A DNA stretch of 12,863 nucleotides from Bacteroidales bacterium UBA3742 (GTDB lineage: Bacteria; Bacteroidota; Bacteroidia; Bacteroidales; Paludibacteraceae): assembly GCA_002371785.1 (NCBI GenBank), contig DFGU01000116.1:1-12863 (forward strand). The letters are read 5' to 3'. This document shows, one piece after another, positions 1 through 8,158 of the stretch. The position numbers and the translations under genes were made by a program. The stretch's first letter is position 1. Each line of letters begins with the position of its first letter. The notes under the pieces are model-generated. The model was not told where the DNA came from, ran no database searches, and saw only the letters and a program-made list of their open reading frames with translations.

Positions 1-72
1 GTCCGTATTCGCGCCACCGAAATACTGCAGCGTATCCGCCAAGAACTGGTGGATATCCGCTCCTATATCTAA
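1..72 (+). CDS. C-terminal tail of an unidentified protein (5' end outside window)
   Basis: The first 23 codons are open in frame 1 and end at a TAA at 70-72. The peptide ends in ELVDIRSYI and is rich in Arg, Glu, Gln and Ile, which suggests a helical C-terminus. The downstream yfhO-like gene starts 25 nt later on the same strand with no promoter or terminator visible between them, so the two may be co-transcribed. Too little is present to assign a family. It is called coding because the frame is open to the window edge, the composition looks coding, and the stop sits close before the next start. Confidence 0.6.
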   Translation, partial: VRIRATEILQRIRQELVDIRSYI

Positions 73-97
73 CCCCGAACAAAACGAAAAAACAAAT

Positions 98-2635
98 ATG
101 AAATCTATTGATTGGAAAAAACTGGCACCGTATCTGGTAGCTTTAGCCGTATTTATCGGCTTTGCCGTGTTATATTGCAGTCCTATTTTATCCGGTAAAG
201 TAGTGTATGCCGGCGATACGATGAACTGGCTGGGTGGCGCCCATCAGACGCAGGAATTTAGAGCAGAGACCGGCGAAGCTTGCTGGTGGACAGGATCTAT
301 GTTTAGCGGCATGCCAAACTATATGGTAGACGCACACATTCCTTCCCATGAAGTATCACATGGTATTGGCAATAAGTTTCTGCACCTATGGCTTCCAGAA
401 ACGATGGGAATACTCTTTGGTTTTTTCTTAGGATTCTTCATTCTACTACTATGTTTTGGAGTAAATCCATGGATTAGTATTGCAGGAGCCTTGGCGATGG
501 GTACAAGTACATATTTCTTCCTCATCATCCCTGCTGGACACGTTACAAAAGCCCTTGCATTAGGATGGTTACCTCCTGTCATTGGCGGCATCCACCTTAT
601 CTTCCGTAAAAAATATTGGATTGGAATACCACTCGTTCTCATTTTTGGCATGACGAGTATTGTCCGCCACCCGCAAATGACCTATTATATAGCCCTTTTA
701 ATCGGCGTAATGGCCATTGCAGAGATTGCATTGCTTATTTATGAAAGGTCATGGAAAGATTTGGGAATCAATATTGGTATTCTTATCGTATGTGCGGCAG
801 TAATTTATGGTTCTGAGATTACATGGTTCCAGATGAACAATGAGTATCTTAAAGAGACCATGCGTGGCGGACACAGCGAACTGACGCAAAACGACACCAC
901 CTCCACTTCCAAGGTTGGTCTCGACCTCACGTATGCTACCGATTGGAGTTACGGTCGTGCTGAGACCATGACCCTGCTCATCCCCAACTGGGAAGGCGGT
1001 GCCAGCGGTTATAATGTAGGCAAAGACTCAGAACTTTGTCGCACGATGCGCAAGCAGGGTGTACCCAAACGCGACGCCGAGCAGTTCTGCCGTCAGGCAC
1101 CTACCTACCACGGCGAGAAAGCCTTCACCAGCGGTCCTGTATATGTAGGAGCTATCGTGTGCTTCCTCTTCCTGCTCGGTCTGCTGATCGTACCGGGTCC
1201 GTATAAATGGGGACTGCTCTTCGCCACGCTCATGTCCATCTTCCTCGCATGGGGCAAAAACATGATGTGGCTCACCGAGTTCTTCTTCAACTACTTCCCG
1301 ATGTACAACAAGTTCCGCGCCGTCGAGTCCATCCTGGTGGTCGCAGAGATCACAATGCCGCTACTTGGCTTCATGGGCTTGCAACGCATCGTAGAGGGTA
1401 AAGTGGCATGGCCTCGTCTGCGCGTAAGTATGCTCATCGCCGGTGGTGTCACCGCAGCACTCTGTCTCTATGCCGCCCTCTTTGCCGATGGATTTGATAT
1501 GAGCAGCACCTACGATGCGCAATGGACCGACCGTATGCCCGACTGGCTCACGCGCGCTATTATGAACGAACGCGTAGAGATGGTCAAGGCCGACGCATGG
1601 CGTTCCCTCATGTTCGTTCTCCTTGGATTCGTACTCACATATTGGTATGCTTGGTACAACAAGGATCGTAAGGAGCATAAGTTGAGCGCCGTCCTCTATG
1701 TAGGAATGGCCATTATGGTCTTAGCCGATATGGTGCCTGTCAATCGTCGTTTCTTTGGCGAGGACAACTTCGTTAGCAAACGCGAATCCGACAACTATTT
1801 TGCGATACAGCCTTACGAGGAGGAAATACTCCAGGACACGACGCTCGACTATCGCGTCCTCAATCTCACCACTAGTACGTTCAACGACTCTCGTACCAGC
1901 TATCGTCTAAAGTCCATCGGCGGCTATTCTGCCGTGAAACTGCGCCGCTACCAGGATCTCATCGAGGCACATCTCGTGCCCGAGATGAATCCGTTCTACC
2001 AGACTATCTTCCGCACCAACGGATTCCTCACGCCCGATGAGAAGCAGGGCGCCGACTTCCCCGTGCTGAATATGCTCAATATGCGCTATGCCGTTGTATC
2101 CATGCAAGATGGCTCACAAGCACCTATCCGCAACCCCTATGCCATGGGCAATGCGTGGTTTGTCAACCAGGTTCAGTTTGTGCCCACGGCGGATGATGAG
2201 TCCGCAGCGCTCAACACCATCGATCTGCATACTACGGCCGTAGCCGACGAGCGTTTCCGTGACGTCCTGACCTGTCAAGCCCAACCCGATAGCACCGATG
2301 CTATCGAGCTCACCACCTACACGCCCAACCGATTGGAATACCACACCCGTTGCAGCCACGACCGCGTAGCCGTATTCTCTGAGGTGTACTATCCGCACGG
2401 ATGGCATCTTTATATAGACGGTGAAGAGCGTAAACTCGGACGTGCGAACTACATTCTCCGAGCAGGTATTATTCCAGCTGGAGAGCATACAGTAAAGATG
2501 GAATTTATTCCGGAAGCATTAGCCTGGGAGAAATTATGTTATCCATTGGTAATTATAGCAATCCTCCTTAGTGTTCTGCTATTATGCTGGCCACTTTGGC
2601 GGACTATACTTCCATCGTCAAAGCCCGCTCAATAA
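98..2635 (+). CDS. YfhO-family polytopic membrane protein (GT-C-like)
   Basis: This 845-residue integral membrane protein belongs to the YfhO family. Members are thought to act as GT-C-type enzymes that use lipid-linked sugars on the outer face of the cytoplasmic membrane; characterised Firmicute members take part in teichoic-acid glycosylation. A first membrane helix (about 11-30) is followed by an outside loop with an AGDTMNWLG motif whose Asp40 may be the catalytic acid, as in GT-C enzymes (inference). Many hydrophobic helices follow (roughly 100-230, 345-465, 505-550). A soluble domain (about 560-800) contains FSEVYYPHGWHLYIDG, typical of YfhO C-termini, and a last helix lies at about 812-835. 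The length fits Bacteroidetes homologues. Base composition is strongly mosaic: AT-rich before about 850, GC-rich to about 2440, then AT-rich again. The 3' end overlaps the convergent glf gene by 32 nt. The substrate is unknown, although the neighbouring glycan operon makes a role in surface glycosylation plausible. Confidence 0.88.
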   Translation: MKSIDWKKLAPYLVALAVFIGFAVLYCSPILSGKVVYAGDTMNWLGGAHQTQEFRAETGEACWWTGSMFSGMPNYMVDAHIPSHEVSHGIGNKFLHLWLPETMGILFGFFLGFFILLLCFGVNPWISIAGALAMGTSTYFFLIIPAGHVTKALALGWLPPVIGGIHLIFRKKYWIGIPLVLIFGMTSIVRHPQMTYYIALLIGVMAIAEIALLIYERSWKDLGINIGILIVCAAVIYGSEITWFQMNNEYLKETMRGGHSELTQNDTTSTSKVGLDLTYATDWSYGRAETMTLLIPNWEGGASGYNVGKDSELCRTMRKQGVPKRDAEQFCRQAPTYHGEKAFTSGPVYVGAIVCFLFLLGLLIVPGPYKWGLLFATLMSIFLAWGKNMMWLTEFFFNYFPMYNKFRAVESILVVAEITMPLLGFMGLQRIVEGKVAWPRLRVSMLIAGGVTAALCLYAALFADGFDMSSTYDAQWTDRMPDWLTRAIMNERVEMVKADAWRSLMFVLLGFVLTYWYAWYNKDRKEHKLSAVLYVGMAIMVLADMVPVNRRFFGEDNFVSKRESDNYFAIQPYEEEILQDTTLDYRVLNLTTSTFNDSRTSYRLKSIGGYSAVKLRRYQDLIEAHLVPEMNPFYQTIFRTNGFLTPDEKQGADFPVLNMLNMRYAVVSMQDGSQAPIRNPYAMGNAWFVNQVQFVPTADDESAALNTIDLHTTAVADERFRDVLTCQAQPDSTDAIELTTYTPNRLEYHTRCSHDRVAVFSEVYYPHGWHLYIDGEERKLGRANYILRAGIIPAGEHTVKMEFIPEALAWEKLCYPLVIIAILLSVLLLCWPLWRTILPSSKPAQ

Positions 2636-3728
2636 TAGGAGCCATATCATAGTATTTATACTCTGCCAATCGGCCGCCAAAGAGAACATCTTTTTCTTTG
2701 GCGGCTAATTGTTTATACTGCTCTGCCAATGCATTATTACGCGCGTCATTCACTGGATAATATGGCTCCATGCCATGCTTATACTCCGTGCTATACTCCT
2801 CGCTTACTACTGTTTTCGGACATTCATACACCTGCTGTCCGAACATCTCAAAATGCTTATGTTCAATCACGCGCGTGTAGGGTTGTTCATGCGAAGTATA
2901 GTTTATCACGGCATTACCCTGATAGTTAGGCATATCCTCTATTCTGGTTTTAAACGATACCGTCCGCCAATCCAGACGCCCTAAACGAAAATCGAAATAC
3001 TCATCCAGCTGCCCCGTATAGACCAATTTATCTGCAACCTCACGCCAATTATCCATATATTCCGTAAAGAAATCGCAATCTGTGCGCATATCGCATCCTT
3101 CCAGCAGCTTCTCAATCAGCACATTATATCCTCCGATAGGAATACCCTGATACAAATCGTTGAAATAGTTATTGTCAAACACAAAGCGTACCGGCAGACG
3201 TTTTATAATAAATGCAGGCAGTTCTTTACAATCACGCCCCCACTGTTTTTCCGTATATTCCTTAATGAGTTTTTGGAATATATCTTTTCCTACCAGGCAA
3301 AGCGCTTGCTCCTCCAAGTTCTGTGGTTCTCGTCCACCTAATGCGGCAACAGCTTCCGCCTTCTGCTCATTGATACGTTTCTCCGCATCCTGAGGCGTCT
3401 TCACATCCGGCCACATTTGGCAGAACGTATTCATATTAAAGGGCAGGTTATACAGCTCTCCGTGATAATTGGCAATCGGGCTATTCGTATAGCGATTAAA
3501 CGGCACTAATGAATTGACAAAGTCCCACACTTCTTTATTGCTCGTATGGAAGATATGTGCACCATACGTATGTACGTTGATTCCTTCCACTTTCTTGCAA
3601 TAGACATTACCGCCCAACTGCGGACGCTTGTCAATCACCAGACATTTCTTACCGGCCTTCGTCGCCTTATAGGCAAACGTAGCGCCAAACAAGCCGGAGC
3701 CAACTATCAAATAATCATAACGAGCCAT
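2604..3728 (-). CDS. glf: UDP-galactopyranose mutase
   Basis: This cytoplasmic flavoenzyme converts UDP-galactopyranose to UDP-galactofuranose, the donor for Galf residues in surface glycans. The 374-residue length is normal for the bacterial family. Visible landmarks are the FAD dinucleotide-binding motif GSGLFG (10-15), the FAD-contacting segment LGGNVY (38-43), the conserved YGAHIFHT (55-62), the EKQWG segment (160-164), the IKRLPVRF arginine region (175-182), the LGRLDWRTVSF segment (249-259), and the C-terminal GGRLAEYKYYDM (351-362). In the family, two arginines in the IKRLPVRF and LGRLDWR regions contact the substrate phosphates. The start ATG lies 3 nt after the stop of the upstream GT2 gene, so this is the last gene of the operon. 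Its stop lies inside the 3' end of the convergent yfhO-like gene. All expected motifs are present, so it should be active. Confidence 0.96.
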   Translation of the reverse strand: MARYDYLIVGSGLFGATFAYKATKAGKKCLVIDKRPQLGGNVYCKKVEGINVHTYGAHIFHTSNKEVWDFVNSLVPFNRYTNSPIANYHGELYNLPFNMNTFCQMWPDVKTPQDAEKRINEQKAEAVAALGGREPQNLEEQALCLVGKDIFQKLIKEYTEKQWGRDCKELPAFIIKRLPVRFVFDNNYFNDLYQGIPIGGYNVLIEKLLEGCDMRTDCDFFTEYMDNWREVADKLVYTGQLDEYFDFRLGRLDWRTVSFKTRIEDMPNYQGNAVINYTSHEQPYTRVIEHKHFEMFGQQVYECPKTVVSEEYSTEYKHGMEPYYPVNDARNNALAEQYKQLAAKEKDVLFGGRLAEYKYYDMAPIIERALTMEV

Positions 3729-3731
3729 ATC

Positions 3732-4745
3732 CTAACCTACTATATTATTTCGTTTTGCATAATAACGCAAGATACACGTTGCCGTACGCGGACATTTCTG
3801 ACAAATATAAAGCAGAATCTTCAACACCTTCTTTCGTTCAAGATACGCATTGGTCTTGTATGACGGCACCTCCTTTAATAAGGTATCGTAAATCTCCGCG
3901 AACACTTCTTTCTTCGGCTCCAGGGCATTAACCACGTAATTCACCAATGTTGACACATAGCCTTTTTTGATGTACAGGAAGTCTATCTCCGGCTGGAACG
4001 CCTCATATACTCCTTGCTCCTTGGCATATGCCATCAGTTTGGAAAACACCGTAAGGCGTTTCTTGTATTTCACACTATCTTTTGTCGTGCATACCGATCC
4101 TGGACGAATCAGATAATGATAGAACGGAGCATCCACTCTTGCAATGGATTTGGCCGTCATCAAGGCGCATGCCAAGAAGAAACTATCATCCGCACTTCTA
4201 TCTTCCGGATACCGAATCGCATGCTTTTCTATCAACTCACGCTTATACAAAAATGTCCAGAAATAGCTCACATAATGCGTCAGGAAGAAGGCGCGCTTCT
4301 CATGCGTAAACTCGCCTTCCTCTACATCGGGATTTTTCAGCACGATCGAAGGTGTGCCATCCAAATAATCCTTCGACGCCTGACACATACACAGATCGGT
4401 CGTGCCCAATTCTTTCGCACGATTGTACATCCGCTCAAACATATCCGGCTCAATCCAGTCATCCGAATCCACAAACGCAATATACTCGCCCTTTGCCTCC
4501 GGTATGGCATAGTTACGTGCCATGCCTGCACCCAAATTATGTTCCGGTGTCAAAACACGAAACTGTTTCTCGCGCGGATGCCCCTTAATGGCCTGCTTGA
4601 GCAATTCAATACTGTTATCCGGTCCATGGTCATCCACGAACAGAAACTCGATCTCCTGCAGCGTTTGCGCCAAAAGAGACTCCGTACATTTTACGATATA
4701 CTCTGCCACACCATAAACGGGCAGAATAACGGATACTTTGATCAT
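3732..4745 (-). CDS. Family 2 (GT-A) glycosyltransferase
   Basis: This is a cytoplasmic GT2 glycosyltransferase that adds a sugar from a nucleotide donor to a growing glycan. From the chosen start it has 337 residues: VSVILPVYG at 4-12 opens the GT-A fold, VDDHGPDNS at 37-45 carries the nucleotide-binding aspartates, GAGMARNYAI (72-81) is conserved, and DSDDW at 93-97 is the metal-binding DxD motif. The C-terminal third is basic with a hydrophobic stretch (ILLYICQK), possibly for membrane association. The ATG at 4743-4745 is preferred because it overlaps the upstream gene's TGA as ATGA. An in-frame ATG 24 nt earlier (4769) would add eight residues before the conserved MIKVSVI start and is less likely. 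The gene sits between the GT4 and glf genes. Donor and acceptor cannot be told from sequence; use of UDP-Galf is possible because glf follows directly. Confidence 0.9.
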   Translation of the reverse strand: MIKVSVILPVYGVAEYIVKCTESLLAQTLQEIEFLFVDDHGPDNSIELLKQAIKGHPREKQFRVLTPEHNLGAGMARNYAIPEAKGEYIAFVDSDDWIEPDMFERMYNRAKELGTTDLCMCQASKDYLDGTPSIVLKNPDVEEGEFTHEKRAFFLTHYVSYFWTFLYKRELIEKHAIRYPEDRSADDSFFLACALMTAKSIARVDAPFYHYLIRPGSVCTTKDSVKYKKRLTVFSKLMAYAKEQGVYEAFQPEIDFLYIKKGYVSTLVNYVVNALEPKKEVFAEIYDTLLKEVPSYKTNAYLERKKVLKILLYICQKCPRTATCILRYYAKRNNIVG

Positions 4746-5917
4746 AGATTTTCCAGTAGTGTTTTCCATTGTTTCGCTATATTTTCGCGTGAGAAACGCA
4801 GCACATCCTTCTGTGCATTCGCCGCTAATTCCGCACGCAATGTGTCATTATTCATCAGTTTTTGCAGCACTCGCGCATATTCGTCTATATCATTGTTCGG
4901 CACGACATAGCCATTCCTGCCCGACTGAATAATATCATGTACAGAACTAAAACTGTCGAATGCCATAGGCACACAACCGCATTGTTGTGCTTCTACTAAG
5001 GTCATTGGGAAGCCTTCACACGCTGAGGTCATTATAAAAATTCCTGCCTTTCGATAATAAGGCAACGGATCTTGCAAACCTTCAAAGGTCACATTCTGTA
5101 CGTTCCTCTTAAGAACTAATTGCTTATAGTATTCTAAATCTTCACCATATCCCACTATACGCATCATCCACTCAGGATTACACGTTTTCTTCCATATTTT
5201 CAAAGCAGTCTTTATTCGCTTAGGACGCTCGTCCATACGAGCAACAATAAGAACCTCCTTCTGCTTTTTAAAGTCGACATTTTTCCCTTCAGGGAAAGAC
5301 AACATATTATTCACCACTGCATAGCGGGACTCTTCTCCTTTTGCAAAATGGTTATATTGCGCAATGTAGCCTTTAGATAATACTACCACTTTATCAGCGT
5401 GCATATACGGCATTTTATACTTCTTCTCCACCATTCTCTCCGCTATGCATGGAGCAAGGCGATAAAGAGTTTGAATAAGCAATTGTCGTAAAGCAGATTT
5501 TTTGTTTCCGCCATGACATAAGCGGTTATAAAGGACGCCCAAATCCAGTGGCCTAAACTCTGCCCCTGGCATTTGATGAAACACAAAGACTAATGGTATC
5601 TGGCATTGATCAGCTGCCTTGCGTAGCATAGGCATCAGATTATTAACGCGTATCACCGAACCCTGTACCACAATAACATCTATGCCCTCGCGAGAAATAC
5701 AATCTATTACTTGTTGCACATCATCATCTGCTCGCAGGCGTTCTTTTCGAATAAAGACCTCCTCAATATTCGCTTCTACCAGTACCTCCTCTGTATATAA
5801 AGAATATGACGCGATGTCATAAATATCCCGTAGTGCCTCCACTACCGAGTACGTCACGCGTTCAATTCCACCTATCAGAGGGCAAACATTCCTATGTGTA
5901 ACAAAGAGAAGATTCAT
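4742..5917 (-). CDS. Family 4 (GT-B) glycosyltransferase
   Basis: This 391-residue retaining glycosyltransferase has the GT4/GT-B fold. The N-terminal acceptor domain begins with NLLFVTHRN and has the glycine-rich GGIERV loop at 16-21. The C-terminal donor domain holds VARMDERPKR (225-234, with Arg227 and Lys233 placed to bind the donor diphosphate), FEGLQDPLPYY (278-288), and the signature EGFPMTLVE at 301-309, in which Glu301 and Glu309 form the E-x7-E motif. The ending NGYVVPNNDIDEYA is also typical. No signal peptide or membrane helix is apparent, so it should act on the inner face of the membrane. Its ATG overlaps the licD stop as ATGA (5914-5917) and its own TGA overlaps the GT2 start in the same way, which argues for translational coupling. 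The sugar transferred is unknown. Confidence 0.92.
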   Translation of the reverse strand: MNLLFVTHRNVCPLIGGIERVTYSVVEALRDIYDIASYSLYTEEVLVEANIEEVFIRKERLRADDDVQQVIDCISREGIDVIVVQGSVIRVNNLMPMLRKAADQCQIPLVFVFHQMPGAEFRPLDLGVLYNRLCHGGNKKSALRQLLIQTLYRLAPCIAERMVEKKYKMPYMHADKVVVLSKGYIAQYNHFAKGEESRYAVVNNMLSFPEGKNVDFKKQKEVLIVARMDERPKRIKTALKIWKKTCNPEWMMRIVGYGEDLEYYKQLVLKRNVQNVTFEGLQDPLPYYRKAGIFIMTSACEGFPMTLVEAQQCGCVPMAFDSFSSVHDIIQSGRNGYVVPNNDIDEYARVLQKLMNNDTLRAELAANAQKDVLRFSRENIAKQWKTLLENL

Positions 5918-6702
5918 TTTTCATCCAAAAATGTTATAGTTGCCATATGCGTCACTCGCTTATCTTCAGGCGGAATTTGCATGTAGTTGCCATAATTTGT
6001 CGTTAAGAAAATATCTGGCCTTGCAGGACTTGCAAATTCATAGCCTTCAAACTTCATTGTACTTAACGGAAATATCATATCCTCATCAAAATGACGAGGC
6101 GTCATCCATCCGTAAGCATTGCCCCACTTATGGGAAGGGAAGCACTTCGCCCACCCACGGCATAGCGCTACTGCTAATCGTATAAATGGGAAACATAAAT
6201 ACCCCAAAAACTTTTCAATAAAACGATTGCTATAATTATGAATTCCGCGCAATGAACGAATATACACAAAATCTATTACATCTTTGATCCTCTGATTAAC
6301 AACCGGTTCTATAGGAATTAAGTCAATATATAGACCTTTTTCAATGAGTCTCTCTGTATGTTGTTCTTCAAAGAGTGAATTCTTATCCCGAACTTTACTG
6401 ATTACCATATAATAATTATAATCTGTCCTTATGTCCTGATAAGATAAATTGTCTGGTAATTCCGTTGACAATATCTTTCTAATCTTGGGTATATCTTTCT
6501 GCAAAACTGCTATATCTAGATCGTCATCCCATGGAATAAAACCACCGTGGCGAGCAGCGCCAAGAAGCGTACCCCCATGCAAAAAATAGGGAATATTGTT
6601 TTTATGAAAAATCTTGTCTACCTCTATTAAGATACTCAACATGCGCAATTGTGCTTTACGCAATGTTGAACCTTCTGGATTATATCTACTTAAATCTTCC
6701 AT
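5914..6702 (-). CDS. licD: LicD-family phosphotransferase
   Basis: This 262-residue protein belongs to the LicD family of the nucleotidyltransferase superfamily, which moves phosphocholine or polyol-phosphate groups from CDP-linked donors to sugars. The core is clear: LHGGTLLGAARHGG at 41-54, the metal-binding WDDDLDI at 58-64, and GLYIDLIP at 123-130 supplying a further Asp (127). Family members include Haemophilus LicD (phosphocholine) and the human ribitol-phosphate transferases fukutin and FKRP. The gene overlaps the upstream Bcs1-type gene by 13 nt, and no choline kinase or choline cytidylyltransferase is present in the window. The likely donor is therefore CDP-ribitol or a similar CDP-polyol (inference). 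Hydrophobic segments at about 163-180 (FIEKFLGYLCFPFIRLAVAL) suggest membrane contact. The symbol marks the family; the substrate is not proven. Confidence 0.88.
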   Translation of the reverse strand: MEDLSRYNPEGSTLRKAQLRMLSILIEVDKIFHKNNIPYFLHGGTLLGAARHGGFIPWDDDLDIAVLQKDIPKIRKILSTELPDNLSYQDIRTDYNYYMVISKVRDKNSLFEEQHTERLIEKGLYIDLIPIEPVVNQRIKDVIDFVYIRSLRGIHNYSNRFIEKFLGYLCFPFIRLAVALCRGWAKCFPSHKWGNAYGWMTPRHFDEDMIFPLSTMKFEGYEFASPARPDIFLTTNYGNYMQIPPEDKRVTHMATITFLDEK

Positions 6703-8075
6703 TTCCTTTTTACATCTATGACTTCACCTGTACAAGCAGACGTAAGCGTATTAAGCGAAGCTATCGCGACTTCTTCCGATTTCAATAACGTGTCTTCCGG
6801 TTCGTTGCCGAAATTAGATACACGCATTGGCGTTTTAGTGCGCTCAGGGTTGATACAATTGACACGTATTTTATCATTCGACCATTCTTCAGCTAAAGCT
6901 TGAACTAGATTCACCACAGCTGCCTTTGTTGCCGAATATACGCTGTACATCATACGTCCACGCGTGTAACTGCTACTTGTGTATGCAAGCAAAGCTCCTT
7001 GCGTTTGGCACAAATACGGATAAGAAACTTTAGCGACATTGATAATGCCTAATACATTGACATTAACCGAGTTCTCAATCCGCTCATATTCCATTGCCGC
7101 CAATGATTCTTTGACCAATATACCTGCCGTATTTACAACATAGTGAATCTCGCCTTCTGCTTCATGGACCTGCTCTAAAGCGCTTTGAACTTGCTCTATG
7201 TTGCTGACATCCACATTATTCATGGAACGGCTAAAACAATAGACCTTAACGCCATTCTCTTTAGCTATTCGCGCCACATCTGCTCCGATTCCATAACTGC
7301 CACCGAAAACGACAAGCACTTTGCCCTTCAGACGTTCTTTGGATAGTGCCGAAAGCGCATCTTGGCTTCCCTCTTGGCTTTTGAGTTGGAACAATTTATC
7401 CACAAGAAACAAATCCTCCTTGTAGGTAATCTTCATGTTGAATACTTCGCCTTTTACGACATACACAGGAGTCTCAGGCAGATACTTTCTAATTACACCG
7501 CAGTCATCCGTAGTAATGAATTGCGGGTCTTGAAGGGCAAGTTGATACGCTTTGTTAATAATGCCTCTTTTGAAACATTGCGGTGTTTGTCCGCTACGCA
7601 ACAACGAACGCGTAGGTATTGTACTTATGCAATCCGTATCATCTACTTGAATAATCGTATCTGCCACAGGAATTGCCACATCTACCGCATCGTAGTGCTT
7701 CAATGCTTCCACACAGTCATTGATAATACGGTCGTTCACTAATGGACGCACCGCGTCATGAAATATCAAATTATCAGCATCGTCCATATATGCATTGATA
7801 GCGGACAGGCTCGAATGATAGCGTTCCTTTCCTCCAATAAGAATCTTGCGAACCTTTGCATAATGGTTATTCACTACCATTTGCTCAATATCCGCAATAA
7901 ATTCTTGACGAGTAACAATCGCTATCTCATCTATATGGCCATTGCCTTCAAACACATCAATTGTGTGCTCAATGACTTTCTTTCCAGCCACTTTGAGGAA
8001 TTGTTTTGGTGTATTATCTCTTCCAAATCGAGAACCGCTTCCTCCAGCTAATATGACTGCAATATTTTTACTCAT
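6690..8075 (-). CDS. bcs1: Bifunctional cytidylyltransferase / short-chain reductase (Bcs1/Acs1-type, CDP-ribitol synthesis)
   Basis: This 461-residue fusion has an IspD/TarI-like cytidylyltransferase at about 1-230 and a short-chain dehydrogenase at about 250-461. The first domain shows LAGGSGSRFG (9-18), TPKQF (22-26), HDAVRP (106-111) and TTDD (188-191). The second shows the NADPH-binding GGSYGIG (258-264), NTAG (315-318), serines 367-369 and the catalytic YSATK (380-384). This is the architecture of Haemophilus Bcs1/Acs1, which reduces ribulose 5-phosphate to ribitol 5-phosphate and activates it with CTP to CDP-ribitol. It is too long and wrongly built to be simply IspD of isoprenoid synthesis. 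It is the first gene of the glycan operon. A purine-rich ribosome binding site (AAGGAG) lies 2 nt before the ATG and a hairpin about 32 nt upstream. The polyol could also be another sugar alcohol, since specificity cannot be read from sequence. Confidence 0.88.
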   Translation of the reverse strand: MSKNIAVILAGGSGSRFGRDNTPKQFLKVAGKKVIEHTIDVFEGNGHIDEIAIVTRQEFIADIEQMVVNNHYAKVRKILIGGKERYHSSLSAINAYMDDADNLIFHDAVRPLVNDRIINDCVEALKHYDAVDVAIPVADTIIQVDDTDCISTIPTRSLLRSGQTPQCFKRGIINKAYQLALQDPQFITTDDCGVIRKYLPETPVYVVKGEVFNMKITYKEDLFLVDKLFQLKSQEGSQDALSALSKERLKGKVLVVFGGSYGIGADVARIAKENGVKVYCFSRSMNNVDVSNIEQVQSALEQVHEAEGEIHYVVNTAGILVKESLAAMEYERIENSVNVNVLGIINVAKVSYPYLCQTQGALLAYTSSSYTRGRMMYSVYSATKAAVVNLVQALAEEWSNDKIRVNCINPERTKTPMRVSNFGNEPEDTLLKSEEVAIASLNTLTSACTGEVIDVKRKWKI

Positions 8076-8107
8076 ATCTCCTTTATATTATTTTCTTCTT
8101 TCATTTC

Positions 8108-8124
8108 GCCGGATGTCATCCGGC
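8108..8124. repeat. Small hairpin upstream of the glycan operon (copy 1 of 3)
   Basis: GCCGGATGTCATCCGGC is a perfect inverted repeat with 7-bp arms and a 3-nt loop. It lies about 32 nt before the bcs1 start codon on the minus strand. Related hairpins with GTCGGAT arms occur at 9023-9039 and 10201-10217. No T-run follows it in the minus direction; a purine-rich leader with the ribosome binding site follows instead. It therefore looks like a leader structure or dispersed repeat rather than a terminator of the preceding gene. Confidence 0.65.
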
Positions 8125-8158
8125 TTATAAAAATTTGCATGACACGTCATTTTTTCTA

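Noticed and set aside
4014..4910. Plus-strand open frame of 298 codons
   Set aside because: It is antisense to the GT2 gene and crosses into the GT4 gene; its translation shows no recognisable motif, whereas the minus-strand genes have complete catalytic motifs and overlapping start-stop junctions.
6690..8075. Plain IspD of the isoprenoid (MEP) pathway
   Set aside because: IspD is usually a single domain of about 230 residues. This protein continues into a full short-chain reductase and lies in a glycan operon, which fits the Bcs1/Acs1 architecture.
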